Assembly: GCF_002434265.1 (NCBI RefSeq)
Contig: NZ_DJJS01000007.1
Coordinates: 748,775 to 812,774, forward strand
Direction: 5' to 3'
DNA length: 64,000 bases
Source: Pseudomonas sp. UBA6562
GTDB taxonomy: Bacteria; Pseudomonadota; Gammaproteobacteria; Pseudomonadales; Pseudomonadaceae
Shown here: positions 17,148 to 26,004 of the stretch, piece by piece
Numbering within the stretch: position 1 is the first letter of the stretch
How the letters are laid out: every line of letters begins with the position of its first letter
Program-made: the position numbers and the translations under genes
The notes under the pieces: model-generated
What the model saw: the letters and a program-made list of their open reading frames with translations, nothing else
Databases searched by the model: none
Told to the model about the DNA's origin: nothing

Positions 17148-17858
17148 TCAACTGCCCAGGCCTTCGGGCAACAGACTGCGCTCGAAGGTGAACAACCGAT
17201 CGGCCTGGGGCGTATGCCGGTACAACTGCTGCGGCCGCCCGAGTCGCGGCTGGTTGCGCTCCCCGGTATCGCTCACCCACCCCAGCTCTTTCATGCGTTC
17301 CAGGCGCTTGCGCAGCGAGGTGTTATTGACCGTAGCGCCCAGGCAAGCCTGGGTGGCGTGCAAGGCATCGAGCACGGTGAAGCGCTCGGGCGCCAGGTAC
17401 AGCGGCAAGCTGCTGTACACCGTTTTGGTCGCCAGACGCTCGCGGGTCAGGCGCACCAGCAAGTTATGGTCGAAGGGCAGCAGCACCTTGCGCTGCAACA
17501 CGCTGTCTAGTTCGAAGAACCCTAGGTCGTCGCCCGACAGCACGGTATCGGGCGCCAGCAACGCCAAGTAGTACGTGCTCAGCGACCACCCGCGCGGATC
17601 GCGAAAGGCATTGCCCTCGGTGCCGACCTGCTCCAGGTAACGCGGCTCGACCCGCGCCTTTTCCCGCAAGGCGCGCTCGGCGGCAGTCGCCAGGCTGTTG
17701 TCGGGGCTACGCCCGTTGACGATGACGCCAGGCAGCGCCCAGTCGCCCAGGTGCGGTTCGCGTTCACGGCGGTGCAACAGCACTTGCAAGGTTGCGGTGT
17801 CAGGGGCCATGCGCAGCGCGACGATGTCGACGCTGGCCAGAACTTCGGCACGGCTCAT
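17148..17858 (-). CDS. nrtR: NrtR, NUDIX-type transcriptional regulator of NAD metabolism
   Basis: 236 residues. An N-terminal NUDIX domain (about 8-145) is joined to a C-terminal winged helix (about 155-236; LRKRLERMKELGWVSDTGER). The Nudix box is degenerate: the segment RALREKARVEP lacks the paired catalytic glutamates, so it senses rather than hydrolyses. In this family ADP-ribose or NAD-related ligands release the protein from DNA. It is divergent from pncA-pncB, the expected targets, with a palindrome between them. The start at 17858 gives the family-typical MSRAEVLASVDIVALRM. Confidence 0.9.
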   Translation of the reverse strand: MSRAEVLASVDIVALRMAPDTATLQVLLHRREREPHLGDWALPGVIVNGRSPDNSLATAAERALREKARVEPRYLEQVGTEGNAFRDPRGWSLSTYYLALLAPDTVLSGDDLGFFELDSVLQRKVLLPFDHNLLVRLTRERLATKTVYSSLPLYLAPERFTVLDALHATQACLGATVNNTSLRKRLERMKELGWVSDTGERNQPRLGRPQQLYRHTPQADRLFTFERSLLPEGLGS

Positions 17859-17942
17859 GGCGGCACTCCAGGAATGAGAAGTCGAGATATTCCACCAGAA
17901 ATACAATTCATGACAAGACCCATATTTTTCAAGACTCAAGGC

Positions 17943-17974
17943 TTGACATACTTATTACACCAGGTGAATTATAT
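17943..17974 (+). promoter_or_regulatory. pncAB promoter with probable NrtR operator
   Basis: TTGACA at 17943-17948 and AATTAT at 17967-17972 are separated by 18 bp. The spacer holds CACCAGGTG (17958-17966), a palindrome flanked by AT-rich, partly symmetrical arms. A bound NrtR dimer here would block RNA polymerase. It is also 92 bp from the nrtR start, so it may serve both genes. Confidence 0.55.
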
Positions 17975-18001
17975 AGGCATTCCCGCACAAGGAGTCATGT
18001 G

Positions 18002-18652
18002 ATGAAGATCGCCAGTTTCGATGTCGACGCGCAGAACGGCTTCACCTGCAACGCCCCCGACGAACTGCCCGTCCCCGGCGGCCACGAAATCGTCCCGGCC
18101 TTGCAGGCCATGGCCCAGCGCGCTGACCTGCGCCTGGGCAGCAAGGACGCCCACCCGCGCAATGCCGTGTGGGTGGTGCCGGAGCACGCGCAGATGCTGC
18201 AACCGCTCGACCTGCCCAACGCCGACCTGACCTGGGTCAGCCACTGCGTTCCGGGCACGCCCGGCTTCGAACTGCTGCCCGGCCTGCCCGCGCCCATCGA
18301 CTACGACTACTTCGTCTGGAAAGGCGTGGAGCCCGACCTGCACCCCTACGGGGCCTGCTACCACGACCTGGCCGAGCGCCGCTCCACCGGTGCCATCGAA
18401 TACCTCAAGGCGCAAGGCGTAAGCGTGGTGCTCGTCGGCGGCCTGGCCCTGGACTACTGCGTCGCCACCACCGCACGCCAACTGCGCGATGCCGGCCTGC
18501 AGGTGCTGCTCTATCTGCCGGCCTGCCGCGGGCTGAACGCGGCGGGTTGCGACAGCGCCTGCGAGGCCATGGTGGCCCACGGTATCCGCCTGTGCGCCGA
18601 CGAGAGCGCCCTCGACCAGACCCTCAACGAACTGCGGGAGACCTTGCAATGA
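18002..18652 (+). CDS. pncA: Nicotinamidase
   Basis: 216 residues, isochorismatase-like hydrolase fold. The catalytic aspartate lies in FDVDAQNGF (D9), the nucleophilic cysteine at C153 in ALDYCVATTA, and metal-site/active residues in KDAHPRNAVW and GTPGFELLP. It converts nicotinamide to nicotinate. The start at 18002 follows AAGGAGTCATGT. The stop overlaps the pncB start (ATGA), so nicotinate is passed to the next enzyme of the same operon; regulation by NrtR is inferred from the divergent gene and the palindrome. Confidence 0.93.
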   Translation: MKIASFDVDAQNGFTCNAPDELPVPGGHEIVPALQAMAQRADLRLGSKDAHPRNAVWVVPEHAQMLQPLDLPNADLTWVSHCVPGTPGFELLPGLPAPIDYDYFVWKGVEPDLHPYGACYHDLAERRSTGAIEYLKAQGVSVVLVGGLALDYCVATTARQLRDAGLQVLLYLPACRGLNAAGCDSACEAMVAHGIRLCADESALDQTLNELRETLQ

Positions 18653-19851
18653 GCGAACACATCTTCGGCGACCGTATCGTCCAGAACCTGCTGGACACCG
18701 ACTTCTACAAGATCACCATGATGCAGGCGGTGCTGCACAACTACCCCAACACCGAAGTGGAATGGGAATTCCGCTGCCGCAATGGCGAAGACCTCTCCCC
18801 TTACCTGGCCGAAATCCGCTATCAGGTCGAGCAGTTGGCCGAGGTCTCGGTCACCCTCGACCAGTTGGCCTACCTGGAAAAGATCCCGTTCATCAAGCCG
18901 GACTTCATCCGTTTCCTCAGCCTGTTCCGCTTCAACCTGCGTTACGTCCACATCGGCCTGGACGACAGTGGCCAACTGGCCATCCGCGTACGCGGGCCTT
19001 GGCTGCACGTGATCCTCTACGAGATTCCTTTGCTGGCGATCGTCTCCGAGGTGCGCAACCGCCAGCGTTACCGCGACGTGCGTCTGGAGCAGGTGGGCGA
19101 GCGTCTGTACCAGAAGCTCGACTGGCTGCGCCAGGAAGCCAGCGATGCCGAACTCGCGGGCCTGCAACTGGCCGACTTCGGCACCCGCCGGCGCTTCTCC
19201 TACCCGGTCCAGGAAGAGGTGGTGCACATCCTCAAGCGCGACTTCCCTGGCCGTTTCGTCGGCACCAGCAACGTGCACCTGGCCCGCGAGCACGAACTCA
19301 AGCCCATCGGCACCATGGCCCACGAATGGTTCATGGCCCACCAGCAGCTCGGCCCGCGCCTGGTCGACAGCCAAGTCGCGGCGTTGGAATGCTGGGTGCG
19401 CGAATACCGCGGGCTGCTGGGCATTGCGCTCACCGACTGCATCACCATGGACGCCTTCATGGACGACTTCGACCTGTACTTCGCCAAGCTCTTCGACGGC
19501 TTGCGCCATGATTCGGGCGACCCATTGGCCTGGGCCGAAAAAGCCATCGCCCACTATCAGCGGTTGGGCATAGACCCGGCCAGCAAGACGTTGATCTTTT
19601 CCGACGGCCTGGATTTCGCCAAGTCGCTGGCGCTGTACCGCGCCCTGCACGGACGCATCAACGTGAGTTTCGGCATCGGCACCAACCTGACGTGCGACAT
19701 TCCAGGAGTCCAACCGATGAACATGGTGATCAAGATGACGGCCTGCAACGGCGCGCCGGTGGCGAAGATCTCGGACAGCCCCGGCAAGACCCAGTGCCGT
19801 GACGAGAACTTCGTCAGCTACCTGCGGCATGTGTTCAACGTGCCGGGTTGA
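18649..19851 (+). CDS. pncB: Nicotinate phosphoribosyltransferase
   Basis: 400 residues, close to the usual length (about 400). The phosphorylated histidine is H225 in PIGTMAHEWFMAHQ, and the PRPP-binding region is visible as FGIGTNLTCDIPG with KMTACNG and GKTQC. It joins nicotinate to PRPP with ATP to give nicotinate mononucleotide, the salvage entry to NAD. It follows pncA with a four-base overlap. nadE, often third in this pathway's operon, is absent here. Confidence 0.95.
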   Translation: MSEHIFGDRIVQNLLDTDFYKITMMQAVLHNYPNTEVEWEFRCRNGEDLSPYLAEIRYQVEQLAEVSVTLDQLAYLEKIPFIKPDFIRFLSLFRFNLRYVHIGLDDSGQLAIRVRGPWLHVILYEIPLLAIVSEVRNRQRYRDVRLEQVGERLYQKLDWLRQEASDAELAGLQLADFGTRRRFSYPVQEEVVHILKRDFPGRFVGTSNVHLAREHELKPIGTMAHEWFMAHQQLGPRLVDSQVAALECWVREYRGLLGIALTDCITMDAFMDDFDLYFAKLFDGLRHDSGDPLAWAEKAIAHYQRLGIDPASKTLIFSDGLDFAKSLALYRALHGRINVSFGIGTNLTCDIPGVQPMNMVIKMTACNGAPVAKISDSPGKTQCRDENFVSYLRHVFNVPG

Positions 19852-20017
19852 GCCCGGCTGCCGCATCGACGCGGCAGGCAATGGATGAACATTCGAGCGC
19901 TTTTGCTTGGCTGGCGTCGTGAGCTCACACGGTGCCCGCCAAGCCGCCGCTTTCCCTACTTGCTGAAACGTTTCTGTGGGGCTATAAAAACGCACAACTC
20001 CAATAAAGGCCGTTGCC

Positions 20018-21232
20018 ATGACTCCGCTCAAACTCCTCGCCACCCTTGGCGCGCTGTCCGCTGCCACCCCCGTCTCGGCCTGGGACTACGTCCTGCTCGA
20101 CACCGATAAAGCCGCCCAGCCCTGGCAGATCACCAGCGCACAACTGGGCGTCAAGACCGACAAGCCGTTCAGCGTCACCCTGCGCACCTTGCACGGTGGG
20201 CGGCAGGAAGGCGTCAGCATCGTCGACATCGACAACGGCACGATGAAGCTCTCGGTCGTGCCCACGCGCGGCATGAACGTGCTGCACGCCTCGGTCGGCG
20301 ACGTGCGCATGGGCTGGGACTCCCCAGTCAAGGACGTGGTCAACCCCGCCTTCATCGAGCTCAACGGTCGTAACGGCCTGGGTTGGCTGGAGGGCTTCAA
20401 CGAGCTGGTGGCCCGCTGCGGCTACGAGTGGGTCGGCCATCCGGGCGTCGACAACGGCGAGCTGCTGACCCTGCACGGCCGCGCGGCCAACATTCCGGCG
20501 AGCAAAGTCACCCTGCACATCGACGAACGACCGCCCTACGCCATCACCCTGCGCGGCGAGTTGAAGGAGCAGGCGTTCAAGAAGGTCGATTTTTCGGTCG
20601 CCACCGAGCTGGTCACCGAACCTGGCAGCGCGGCGTTCGCCCTCAACGACACCCTGATCAACAACGGCGATTACACCAAGGAATACCAGGCCCTGTACCA
20701 CAGCAACTTCGGCACGCCGCTGCTCGATGAAGGTGCCCGCTTCGTCGCTCCGGTGAAGCAGGTGTCGCCGTTCAACGACAAGGCCAAGGGCGATCTGGCC
20801 GACTGGCAAACCTATCGCGCGCCCACCAAAGACTACGACGAGACGGTGTACAACGTGGTGCCCTATGCCGACGACAAGGGCGACACCTTGACCGTGCTAC
20901 ACAACAAGGCCGCCAACCTGGGCGTCGCGGTGGGCTTCAACACGCAGACGCTGCCGGTGTTCTCGTTGTGGAAGAACACCGACACGCAAGGCCAGGGTTA
21001 TGTCACCGGGCTGGAGCCGGGTACGAGCTTCTCGTACAACCGCCGCTATCAGCGGCCGCTGAATCTGGTGCCCACGATCGGGCCGAAGGAGCAGCGGCAG
21101 TTCCGCATCAGCTACAGCTTGCTGGCGGACAAAACTGCCGTGGACCAGGCCCTCAAGCAGATAAGCAATATTCAGAAAGGCCGCGAAACGCAGGTGCGAC
21201 CGACACCCTTGGTCGACCTGAACGACCAGTGA
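20018..21232 (+). CDS. DUF4432 family protein, exported, aldose epimerase-like
   Basis: 404 residues with a signal peptide (about 1-21, ATPVSAWDY). The mature protein has the galactose-mutarotase-like beta-sandwich pattern of DUF4432: VVPTRGMNVLHASVGDVRMG, ELVARCGYEW, LLTLHGRAANIPA and an EPGTSFSYNRRY segment. Family members bind sugars, though substrates are unknown and epimerase activity is an inference from the fold. The export signal is unusual for a simple mutarotase. It stands alone 165 bp after pncB. Confidence 0.82.
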   Translation: MTPLKLLATLGALSAATPVSAWDYVLLDTDKAAQPWQITSAQLGVKTDKPFSVTLRTLHGGRQEGVSIVDIDNGTMKLSVVPTRGMNVLHASVGDVRMGWDSPVKDVVNPAFIELNGRNGLGWLEGFNELVARCGYEWVGHPGVDNGELLTLHGRAANIPASKVTLHIDERPPYAITLRGELKEQAFKKVDFSVATELVTEPGSAAFALNDTLINNGDYTKEYQALYHSNFGTPLLDEGARFVAPVKQVSPFNDKAKGDLADWQTYRAPTKDYDETVYNVVPYADDKGDTLTVLHNKAANLGVAVGFNTQTLPVFSLWKNTDTQGQGYVTGLEPGTSFSYNRRYQRPLNLVPTIGPKEQRQFRISYSLLADKTAVDQALKQISNIQKGRETQVRPTPLVDLNDQ

Positions 21233-21243
21233 TCGTCCCGCGA

Positions 21244-22794
21244 TCAGACGTTTCGCCCTGATGCCGTTCCAGGCGTGCTGTATGACGCAGCCGGGGACTC
21301 GGCTGCCGGCGGCTCATAGGGGGCCGCCTGTTCGCCTCGGCCCAGCAGCAGCCAGGTGGCGACGGCTACCCCCAAGGTGACGCCGCTCAATATCAGCATC
21401 AGCGTATCGAAACCGTCGAGGTAGGCGACACGCAGCAACTGCGGATCGAATGCAGGGTCCAGCGTGCCCAGCGACAGAAGCTGGGCTACCTCGCTGCTGC
21501 GCTGGCCAGGCATCAGGGGTTCGAGCCGGCCGGCCACCAGCACGCCGAGCAACGCGACGGCAGTCGCCAGCGCAATGCCCTCACCTGCCACTCGCGTGGT
21601 ATTGAAAATACCCGCAGCCATGCCGGCCCGCTCGCGAGGCACCACGCCAACGGCCAACCCATCCATCAGCCCCCACGGAAGCGCCGTGCCCATACCGATC
21701 GTCAGCATCGTACCCACGAATCGTGGCCCCGCCTCGGTAGGCGTATGCGCCAGAAGATAAAGACCCACAGCGGCGATCGAAAAACCGACCGCACACAGCT
21801 TGCCTGCCCGGATCCATCGTGACAGCCAGGCCGCCAGTAGCGGCACGACCAGCATCGGCGCAGACAGGGCCAGCAGCAGCAAGCCACTGTCCGAAGGTGC
21901 GATGCCTTCGACACCCAAGCGAAACGTGAGCAGTACGATCAAGACGATATAGCAATAGCAGGTACCGATAGGCAGTAACTGCACGCCTATGAACCGCGGG
22001 TACCTGAACAATGTCAGCTCGAGCATCGGTTGCTCGATATGCAGTTCGATCATCACGAACGCCGCCATGCTCAGCGCCGCACCCGCCAGGAGCCCAATGA
22101 CCAAAGGCGTGCGCCAGCCAGTCTGGGGCGCAAGAACGATCGCTGCGGTGAGCAACACGAGCATGGCCGAGAAGCTGGCAGCGCCTGCCCAATCGAACGC
22201 GTATGCCTTGGGGGCGCGGGTCTCCCGCATCCAGACCACCGCCACCAGCAGCGAGACTGCCGCGAAGATTGCGGGGGTGGCAAAGATCGCACGCCAACCG
22301 AAATGCTCGAGTAACAGGCCGCCTGCGAGGGGGCCGAAGGCCAGCCCTATGCCAAAGGTGGTACCCAGCAGACTGAACGCACGTGCCCGCGCCCGACCTT
22401 CGAACACCTGGGCCAGTGCCGCAGAACCGCTGGCCAGGGTGGCCGCAGCGGCAGCGCCTTGCACCGCCCTCAGCACGATCAGCCAGCGCATGCTGGACAC
22501 ACCGGCAAGGGCGATGCTGACCGTTGCCAGCAGTGCCAACCCTGCGATGAACAGCCGCTTGCGGCCGTAGGCATCGGAGAGGGTGCCGGCGGCCATGAGC
22601 AGACTGCCAAAGCTGAGCATGAAAGCGTTGGTGACCCAGGGAAGCTGGGACGGCTCAGCGGCCAAGGCCCGACCGATCGCAGGTGTGGCGACGGCGCCAC
22701 CCGTGAAGCTCAATGGCAGCACCAGCGCCGCAAGGCAAATGGCGCACAGAACATGTAAACGTCCTCTTGGCGAGGCACCTTGAGCGATCTGCAT
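21244..22794 (-). CDS. MFS drug/solute exporter, DHA2 (14-helix) family
   Basis: 516 residues with about 14 hydrophobic segments. The DHA2 motif A appears as GTLSDAYGRKRLFIAG (about 71-86) and motif C-like GTTFGIGLAFGPLAGG lies near 145. Such transporters use proton motive force to export drugs, dyes or metabolites. It faces a LysR regulator gene 107 bp away with operator-like palindromes between, so LysR control is likely. The substrate is not predictable. Confidence 0.9.
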   Translation of the reverse strand: MQIAQGASPRGRLHVLCAICLAALVLPLSFTGGAVATPAIGRALAAEPSQLPWVTNAFMLSFGSLLMAAGTLSDAYGRKRLFIAGLALLATVSIALAGVSSMRWLIVLRAVQGAAAAATLASGSAALAQVFEGRARARAFSLLGTTFGIGLAFGPLAGGLLLEHFGWRAIFATPAIFAAVSLLVAVVWMRETRAPKAYAFDWAGAASFSAMLVLLTAAIVLAPQTGWRTPLVIGLLAGAALSMAAFVMIELHIEQPMLELTLFRYPRFIGVQLLPIGTCYCYIVLIVLLTFRLGVEGIAPSDSGLLLLALSAPMLVVPLLAAWLSRWIRAGKLCAVGFSIAAVGLYLLAHTPTEAGPRFVGTMLTIGMGTALPWGLMDGLAVGVVPRERAGMAAGIFNTTRVAGEGIALATAVALLGVLVAGRLEPLMPGQRSSEVAQLLSLGTLDPAFDPQLLRVAYLDGFDTLMLILSGVTLGVAVATWLLLGRGEQAAPYEPPAAESPAASYSTPGTASGRNV

Positions 22795-22809
22795 GACGTG
22801 AATCCTTAT

Positions 22810-22853
22810 GTTGCAAGATGGGCAACAGAATCTATAAGGTCCGCAATTGCGGA
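22810..22853. promoter_or_regulatory. Candidate LysR operator region between MFS and LysR genes
   Basis: GTTGC-N7-GCAAC (22810-22826) contains a T-N11-A LysR box, and 13 bp further lies the perfect 14-bp palindrome TCCGCAATTGCGGA (22840-22853). Both sit in the 107-bp divergent gap, in the positions expected for activator binding and autoregulation. Confidence 0.5.
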
Positions 22854-22901
22854 AAAACGCCCTGCCGCTCCACTGTCAACGGACGTAATGGATGTAATTC
22901 A

Positions 22902-23864
22902 ATGCAAAGTCTCAATGGCATCCTGGCGTTCGTGAGAACGGCCGAACTCCTGAGTTTCGTCAAGGCAGGCCGGGCCATCGGCATTTCCGCCTCGGCTGTG
23001 GGCAAGAACGTTGCCCGCCTGGAGGCCTCGCTGAACGTACGGCTTTTCCAGCGCCACACCCGCAAAGTAAGCCTTACCGACGAGGGCCAACTGTTCTACG
23101 AGCGCTGCCGGCCCATCCTCGACGACCTCGAAGATGCCCAAGCCATGCTGTCGCACGTCGCGCAGACGCCACGCGGTCGCTTGCGCATCAGCCTGCCGAC
23201 CATCGGCTATCGCCTGGTCATGCCGCTGATGGCCGAGTTTCGCGACACCTACCCTGAAATCGAACTGGACATGGACTTCAGCGACCATCTGGTCGACCTG
23301 GTCGACGACCGTTTCGACGTGCTGGTGCGCAGCGGCGGGTTGACTGATTCCAAACCCATGTCGCGGCAGCTGGGACCGTTCCAGTTCGTGCTGTGTGCGT
23401 CGCCTGCCTACCTGGCGCGCAAGGGCTGGTCCCGCACGCCTGCCGAACTGACGTCGCACGACTGCTTGCTCTATCGCTTCGTGACGACGGGCAAGGTCAT
23501 GCCCTGGGACCTGGCCGAAGGCGCCTCGCCTCGCTCCATCGTGCCCCCTGCGGCGATGACCCTGAACAACATGGAAGCGATCCTGATGGCGGCGCAAAAC
23601 GGCCTGGGCATCGCCTACATGCCGGACTTTCTAGTGCGTGAATCAATGGCCGCCGGCTCGCTGCAAACGCTTCTGGACGGGTGGACCACGGACGGAGGAC
23701 AGTTCTGGGCCCAGTGGCGGCCTAGTCGGCACTTGTCGCCCAAGATACGCGTGTTCGTGGACTTCCTCTCGGAGCATCTGTCGCGACGGCACCTCTCTCA
23801 AGCCACAGCGGGCCAGTCAGCTAGAGGTACAGCGGCGGGCAGGGCCTTGCAGGGAGAAGGCTAA
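22902..23864 (+). CDS. LysR family transcriptional regulator
   Basis: 320 residues. Winged helix at 1-60 (FVRTAELLSFVKAGRAIGIS, ASAVGKNVARLEASLNVRLF, QRHTRKVSLTDEG), then the periplasmic-binding-like effector domain (GRLRISLPTIGYRLVMPLMA onwards). The regulator resembles the CrgA/YafC-like branch. The frame is open upstream to 22818 but the start at 22902 begins the domain exactly. The last 20 residues are poorly conserved in composition. It probably controls the divergent DHA2 exporter. Confidence 0.9.
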   Translation: MQSLNGILAFVRTAELLSFVKAGRAIGISASAVGKNVARLEASLNVRLFQRHTRKVSLTDEGQLFYERCRPILDDLEDAQAMLSHVAQTPRGRLRISLPTIGYRLVMPLMAEFRDTYPEIELDMDFSDHLVDLVDDRFDVLVRSGGLTDSKPMSRQLGPFQFVLCASPAYLARKGWSRTPAELTSHDCLLYRFVTTGKVMPWDLAEGASPRSIVPPAAMTLNNMEAILMAAQNGLGIAYMPDFLVRESMAAGSLQTLLDGWTTDGGQFWAQWRPSRHLSPKIRVFVDFLSEHLSRRHLSQATAGQSARGTAAGRALQGEG

Positions 23865-23886
23865 AGCGATCCCGCCGAGCGGCCAT

Positions 23887-23930
23887 AAAAAAACCCGCGT
23901 TCGCCAACCCTGGCGAACGCGGGTTTTCCA
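23887..23930. terminator. Bidirectional terminator between LysR gene and permease gene
   Basis: A perfect 16-bp stem (AAAACCCGCGTTCGCC and its complement, 23890-23905 and 23912-23927) with a six-base loop, A-run on one side and T-run on the other. It serves both convergent genes. Confidence 0.93.
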
Positions 23931-23940
23931 TACCCTCAGA

Positions 23941-25353
23941 TCAAGCGCGCTTGGCGCTACGCATCTGATGGATGATGCCCATCACCACGACCACGGCCGC
24001 TGCAGCGCCGGTGGAGACCACCAGGATCTGGTAGTCGGGCATGAAGGCCATGACCACCAGACAAACCACGATGAAGGCGATCACCAGGTAGGTCAGCCAC
24101 GGGAACAGCCACATCTTGAGCTGGATTTCCTTGCCTTCGGCGATCAGCTTGCGGCGCATGCGCAGCTGCGAGAAAGCGATCACCAGATACACCAGCAAGG
24201 CGATCATGCCGGTGGTGTTCATCAGGGTTTCCAACACGTCCTGCGGGCGCAAGGTCTCGCTGAAGTTGATCAGCGCGCAGAACACTGCGACCAGGCACGA
24301 GCCGATGATAGCCAGCACCGGCACCCCACTGTTGCCACGGGTGCGCTTGAACAACGCCGGCGCGTCGCCGCGCTTGGCCAGGGAGAAGAGCATGCGCGAA
24401 GCGGTGTAGTGGCCCGAGATCAGGCAGCTGCTCACCGAGGTCAGCACCACGAAGTTCATCAGCAGCTCGGCGTAGGGCACGCCCAGCAGCTCCAGGGTGC
24501 GGCGGTAGGCGCCATAGCCGGAGATGCCCAGGTGCGGGTCGTTCCACGGCACCAGGCAGACGATCAGGAAGATCGAGCCGACGTAGAACAGGCACACACG
24601 CCACACCACCGAGTTGGTGGCCTTGACGATCTGACGGGCCGGATCCTTGGATTCGGACGCTGCGATGGTGACGATTTCCGCACCGAGGAAGGCGAACATC
24701 ACCCCCAGCAACGCACCGATGACCGTGGTGAAGCCATTGGGCATGAAGCCTTCGGCGGTCAGATGGGTGATGCCGCGCACCTCACCGAACTGCCAGATGT
24801 TCAACACCGCGGCGGTACAGACGATCAGGAAGCAACAGATCGCCACCACCTTGATCAACGCGAACCAGAACTCGAACTCGCCGTAGTGCTTGACGTTGAA
24901 GAAGTTCACGGTGATCAGGATCAGCGTGGTCGCCAGCACGAACACGTTGACGCTCACGTCGGGGAAGAAGCCGTGCAGGATCTTGCCCGCCACGTAGGCT
25001 TCCCAGGCCATGAGGATCACCCAGTACCACCAGTACAGCCAGCCGATGGTGAAGCCTGCCCAACGGCCGATGGCGCGGTCGGCATAGGTGGAGAACGAAC
25101 CGGTGTCGGGCGACGACGTGGCCATTTCGCCAAGCATGCGCATGATCAGCACGACCAGGATGCCGCCGGCCAGGTAGGCCAGTACCGAAGCGGGCCCGGC
25201 GCTGTGGATCACGCTGCCGGAACCGACGAACAAAGCGCCGCCGATGACGCCGGCGATCGACATCATGGTCAGGTGGCGCGGTTTGAGCGAAGCGCTGAGC
25301 TTGCTCTCGTTCTCCACGGTCGCGGAAGTGGTGGAGGTGGATGTTGCGTCCAT
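23941..25353 (-). CDS. gabP: Amino acid permease, GabP-like (APC superfamily)
   Basis: 470 residues with 12 hydrophobic helices and the AAT-family consensus: LKPRHLTMMSIAGVIGGALF (about 23-42), MLGEMATSSPDTGSFSTYA (about 73-91) and GWLYWWYWVILMAWE. The closest named relatives by pattern are GABA and other amino acid/proton symporters (GabP, AnsP, ProY). The symbol is tentative. A MocR-type regulator (26005-27429) is divergent across 650 bp; GabR-like MocR proteins control GABA genes in other bacteria, so a functional link is plausible. Confidence 0.85.
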   Translation of the reverse strand: MDATSTSTTSATVENESKLSASLKPRHLTMMSIAGVIGGALFVGSGSVIHSAGPASVLAYLAGGILVVLIMRMLGEMATSSPDTGSFSTYADRAIGRWAGFTIGWLYWWYWVILMAWEAYVAGKILHGFFPDVSVNVFVLATTLILITVNFFNVKHYGEFEFWFALIKVVAICCFLIVCTAAVLNIWQFGEVRGITHLTAEGFMPNGFTTVIGALLGVMFAFLGAEIVTIAASESKDPARQIVKATNSVVWRVCLFYVGSIFLIVCLVPWNDPHLGISGYGAYRRTLELLGVPYAELLMNFVVLTSVSSCLISGHYTASRMLFSLAKRGDAPALFKRTRGNSGVPVLAIIGSCLVAVFCALINFSETLRPQDVLETLMNTTGMIALLVYLVIAFSQLRMRRKLIAEGKEIQLKMWLFPWLTYLVIAFIVVCLVVMAFMPDYQILVVSTGAAAAVVVVMGIIHQMRSAKRA

Positions 25354-25661
25354 CAGTGGTGTACCCCGTGCTTCTTTTTATCCAAGGAATTTGAGTGAGA
25401 CCCCGATGGGCAGCGGCCTCACCTGTACAGCATGTGCAGACATCGAACCAAACGGGACGCGTCGGGTCAGACCACGGCATGCGTGGCAGCCTCTATCGGA
25501 AAACGAACGGTTTGCTCGGACGCGACCGTGCGCCCCGCTCCCGCTCCGCCTTGCCGAACCCCAGGTTCATTTCGTGCGGCAACGCCGCACACAGACGTTC
25601 AGGCCTTCCTTGGCAGCCTGCTGGCAGGTCGCCGGCATCGCCGGCAGCCCTACCAAAACGT

Positions 25662-25700
25662 AAAAAAGCCGAACGCCGGCTAGACTCCAGCGCGTTCGGC
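25662..25700 (-). terminator. Rho-independent terminator without an evident gene
   Basis: Minus-strand stem GCCGAACGC / GCGTTCGGC enclosing 15 nt, followed by TTTTTT. It would end transcripts coming leftward from 25700-26000, where no known gene is seen; a small RNA or small protein is a possible source. Confidence 0.75.
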
Positions 25701-25879
25701 CTCCACCGGTTCGCCGCTCGGAGGCGGCGTCTGCCGGTTGTTGCTATGTTCGAGCGGCGGATGGGCATTGCCGCTGCTTCGGGCAGGGTCCACGCCCCTT
25801 CGACATTCGACTGCTCAACACCCTGGGCGAATGTCCGAAACAGGTCATTTCGGCCAGTGTGTGGCGCTATCTGATACCT

Positions 25880-25902
25880 AATGTAAAAATGTCTGACACA
25901 TT
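25880..25902. promoter_or_regulatory. Palindromic site upstream of the MocR gene
   Basis: AATGT ... ACATT (25880-25902) encloses TGTCTGACA (25890-25898), a perfect 9-bp palindrome with odd centre, in a locally AT-rich stretch 103 bp before the regulator gene. It could be a regulator-binding site for either direction. Confidence 0.35.
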
Positions 25903-26004
25903 GAGCCATGCACAGCGCAGTGAAATCCGCACTGCACTGTACAGGCCGTCGATGCTGTACACCGCTCGCCACTCGGCACGTCCGCACTCCCCCAAGGCCC
26001 CAAC

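Larger units (their letters stand above)
25354..26004. other. Gene-poor divergent region of 650 bp
   Basis: No confident gene. It contains a minus-strand terminator with no gene to terminate (25662-25700), short minus-strand reading frames (one beginning GTG near 25794 and running into the terminator), and a palindromic promoter-like patch at 25880-25902. The two end portions serve the permease and the MocR gene. Confidence 0.5.

Noticed and set aside
23638..25398. A 586-codon plus-strand frame opposite the permease gene, rich in His, Asp, Gln and Glu
   Set aside because: It is the antisense of a real membrane permease with conserved helices; the odd composition is the usual mirror of hydrophobic codons, and there is no ribosome site.
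25493..25987. A 164-codon minus-strand frame between permease and MocR
   Set aside because: Arg/Ala-rich composition, no ribosome site, crosses the terminator at 25662-25700; considered non-coding apart from the short frame noted.
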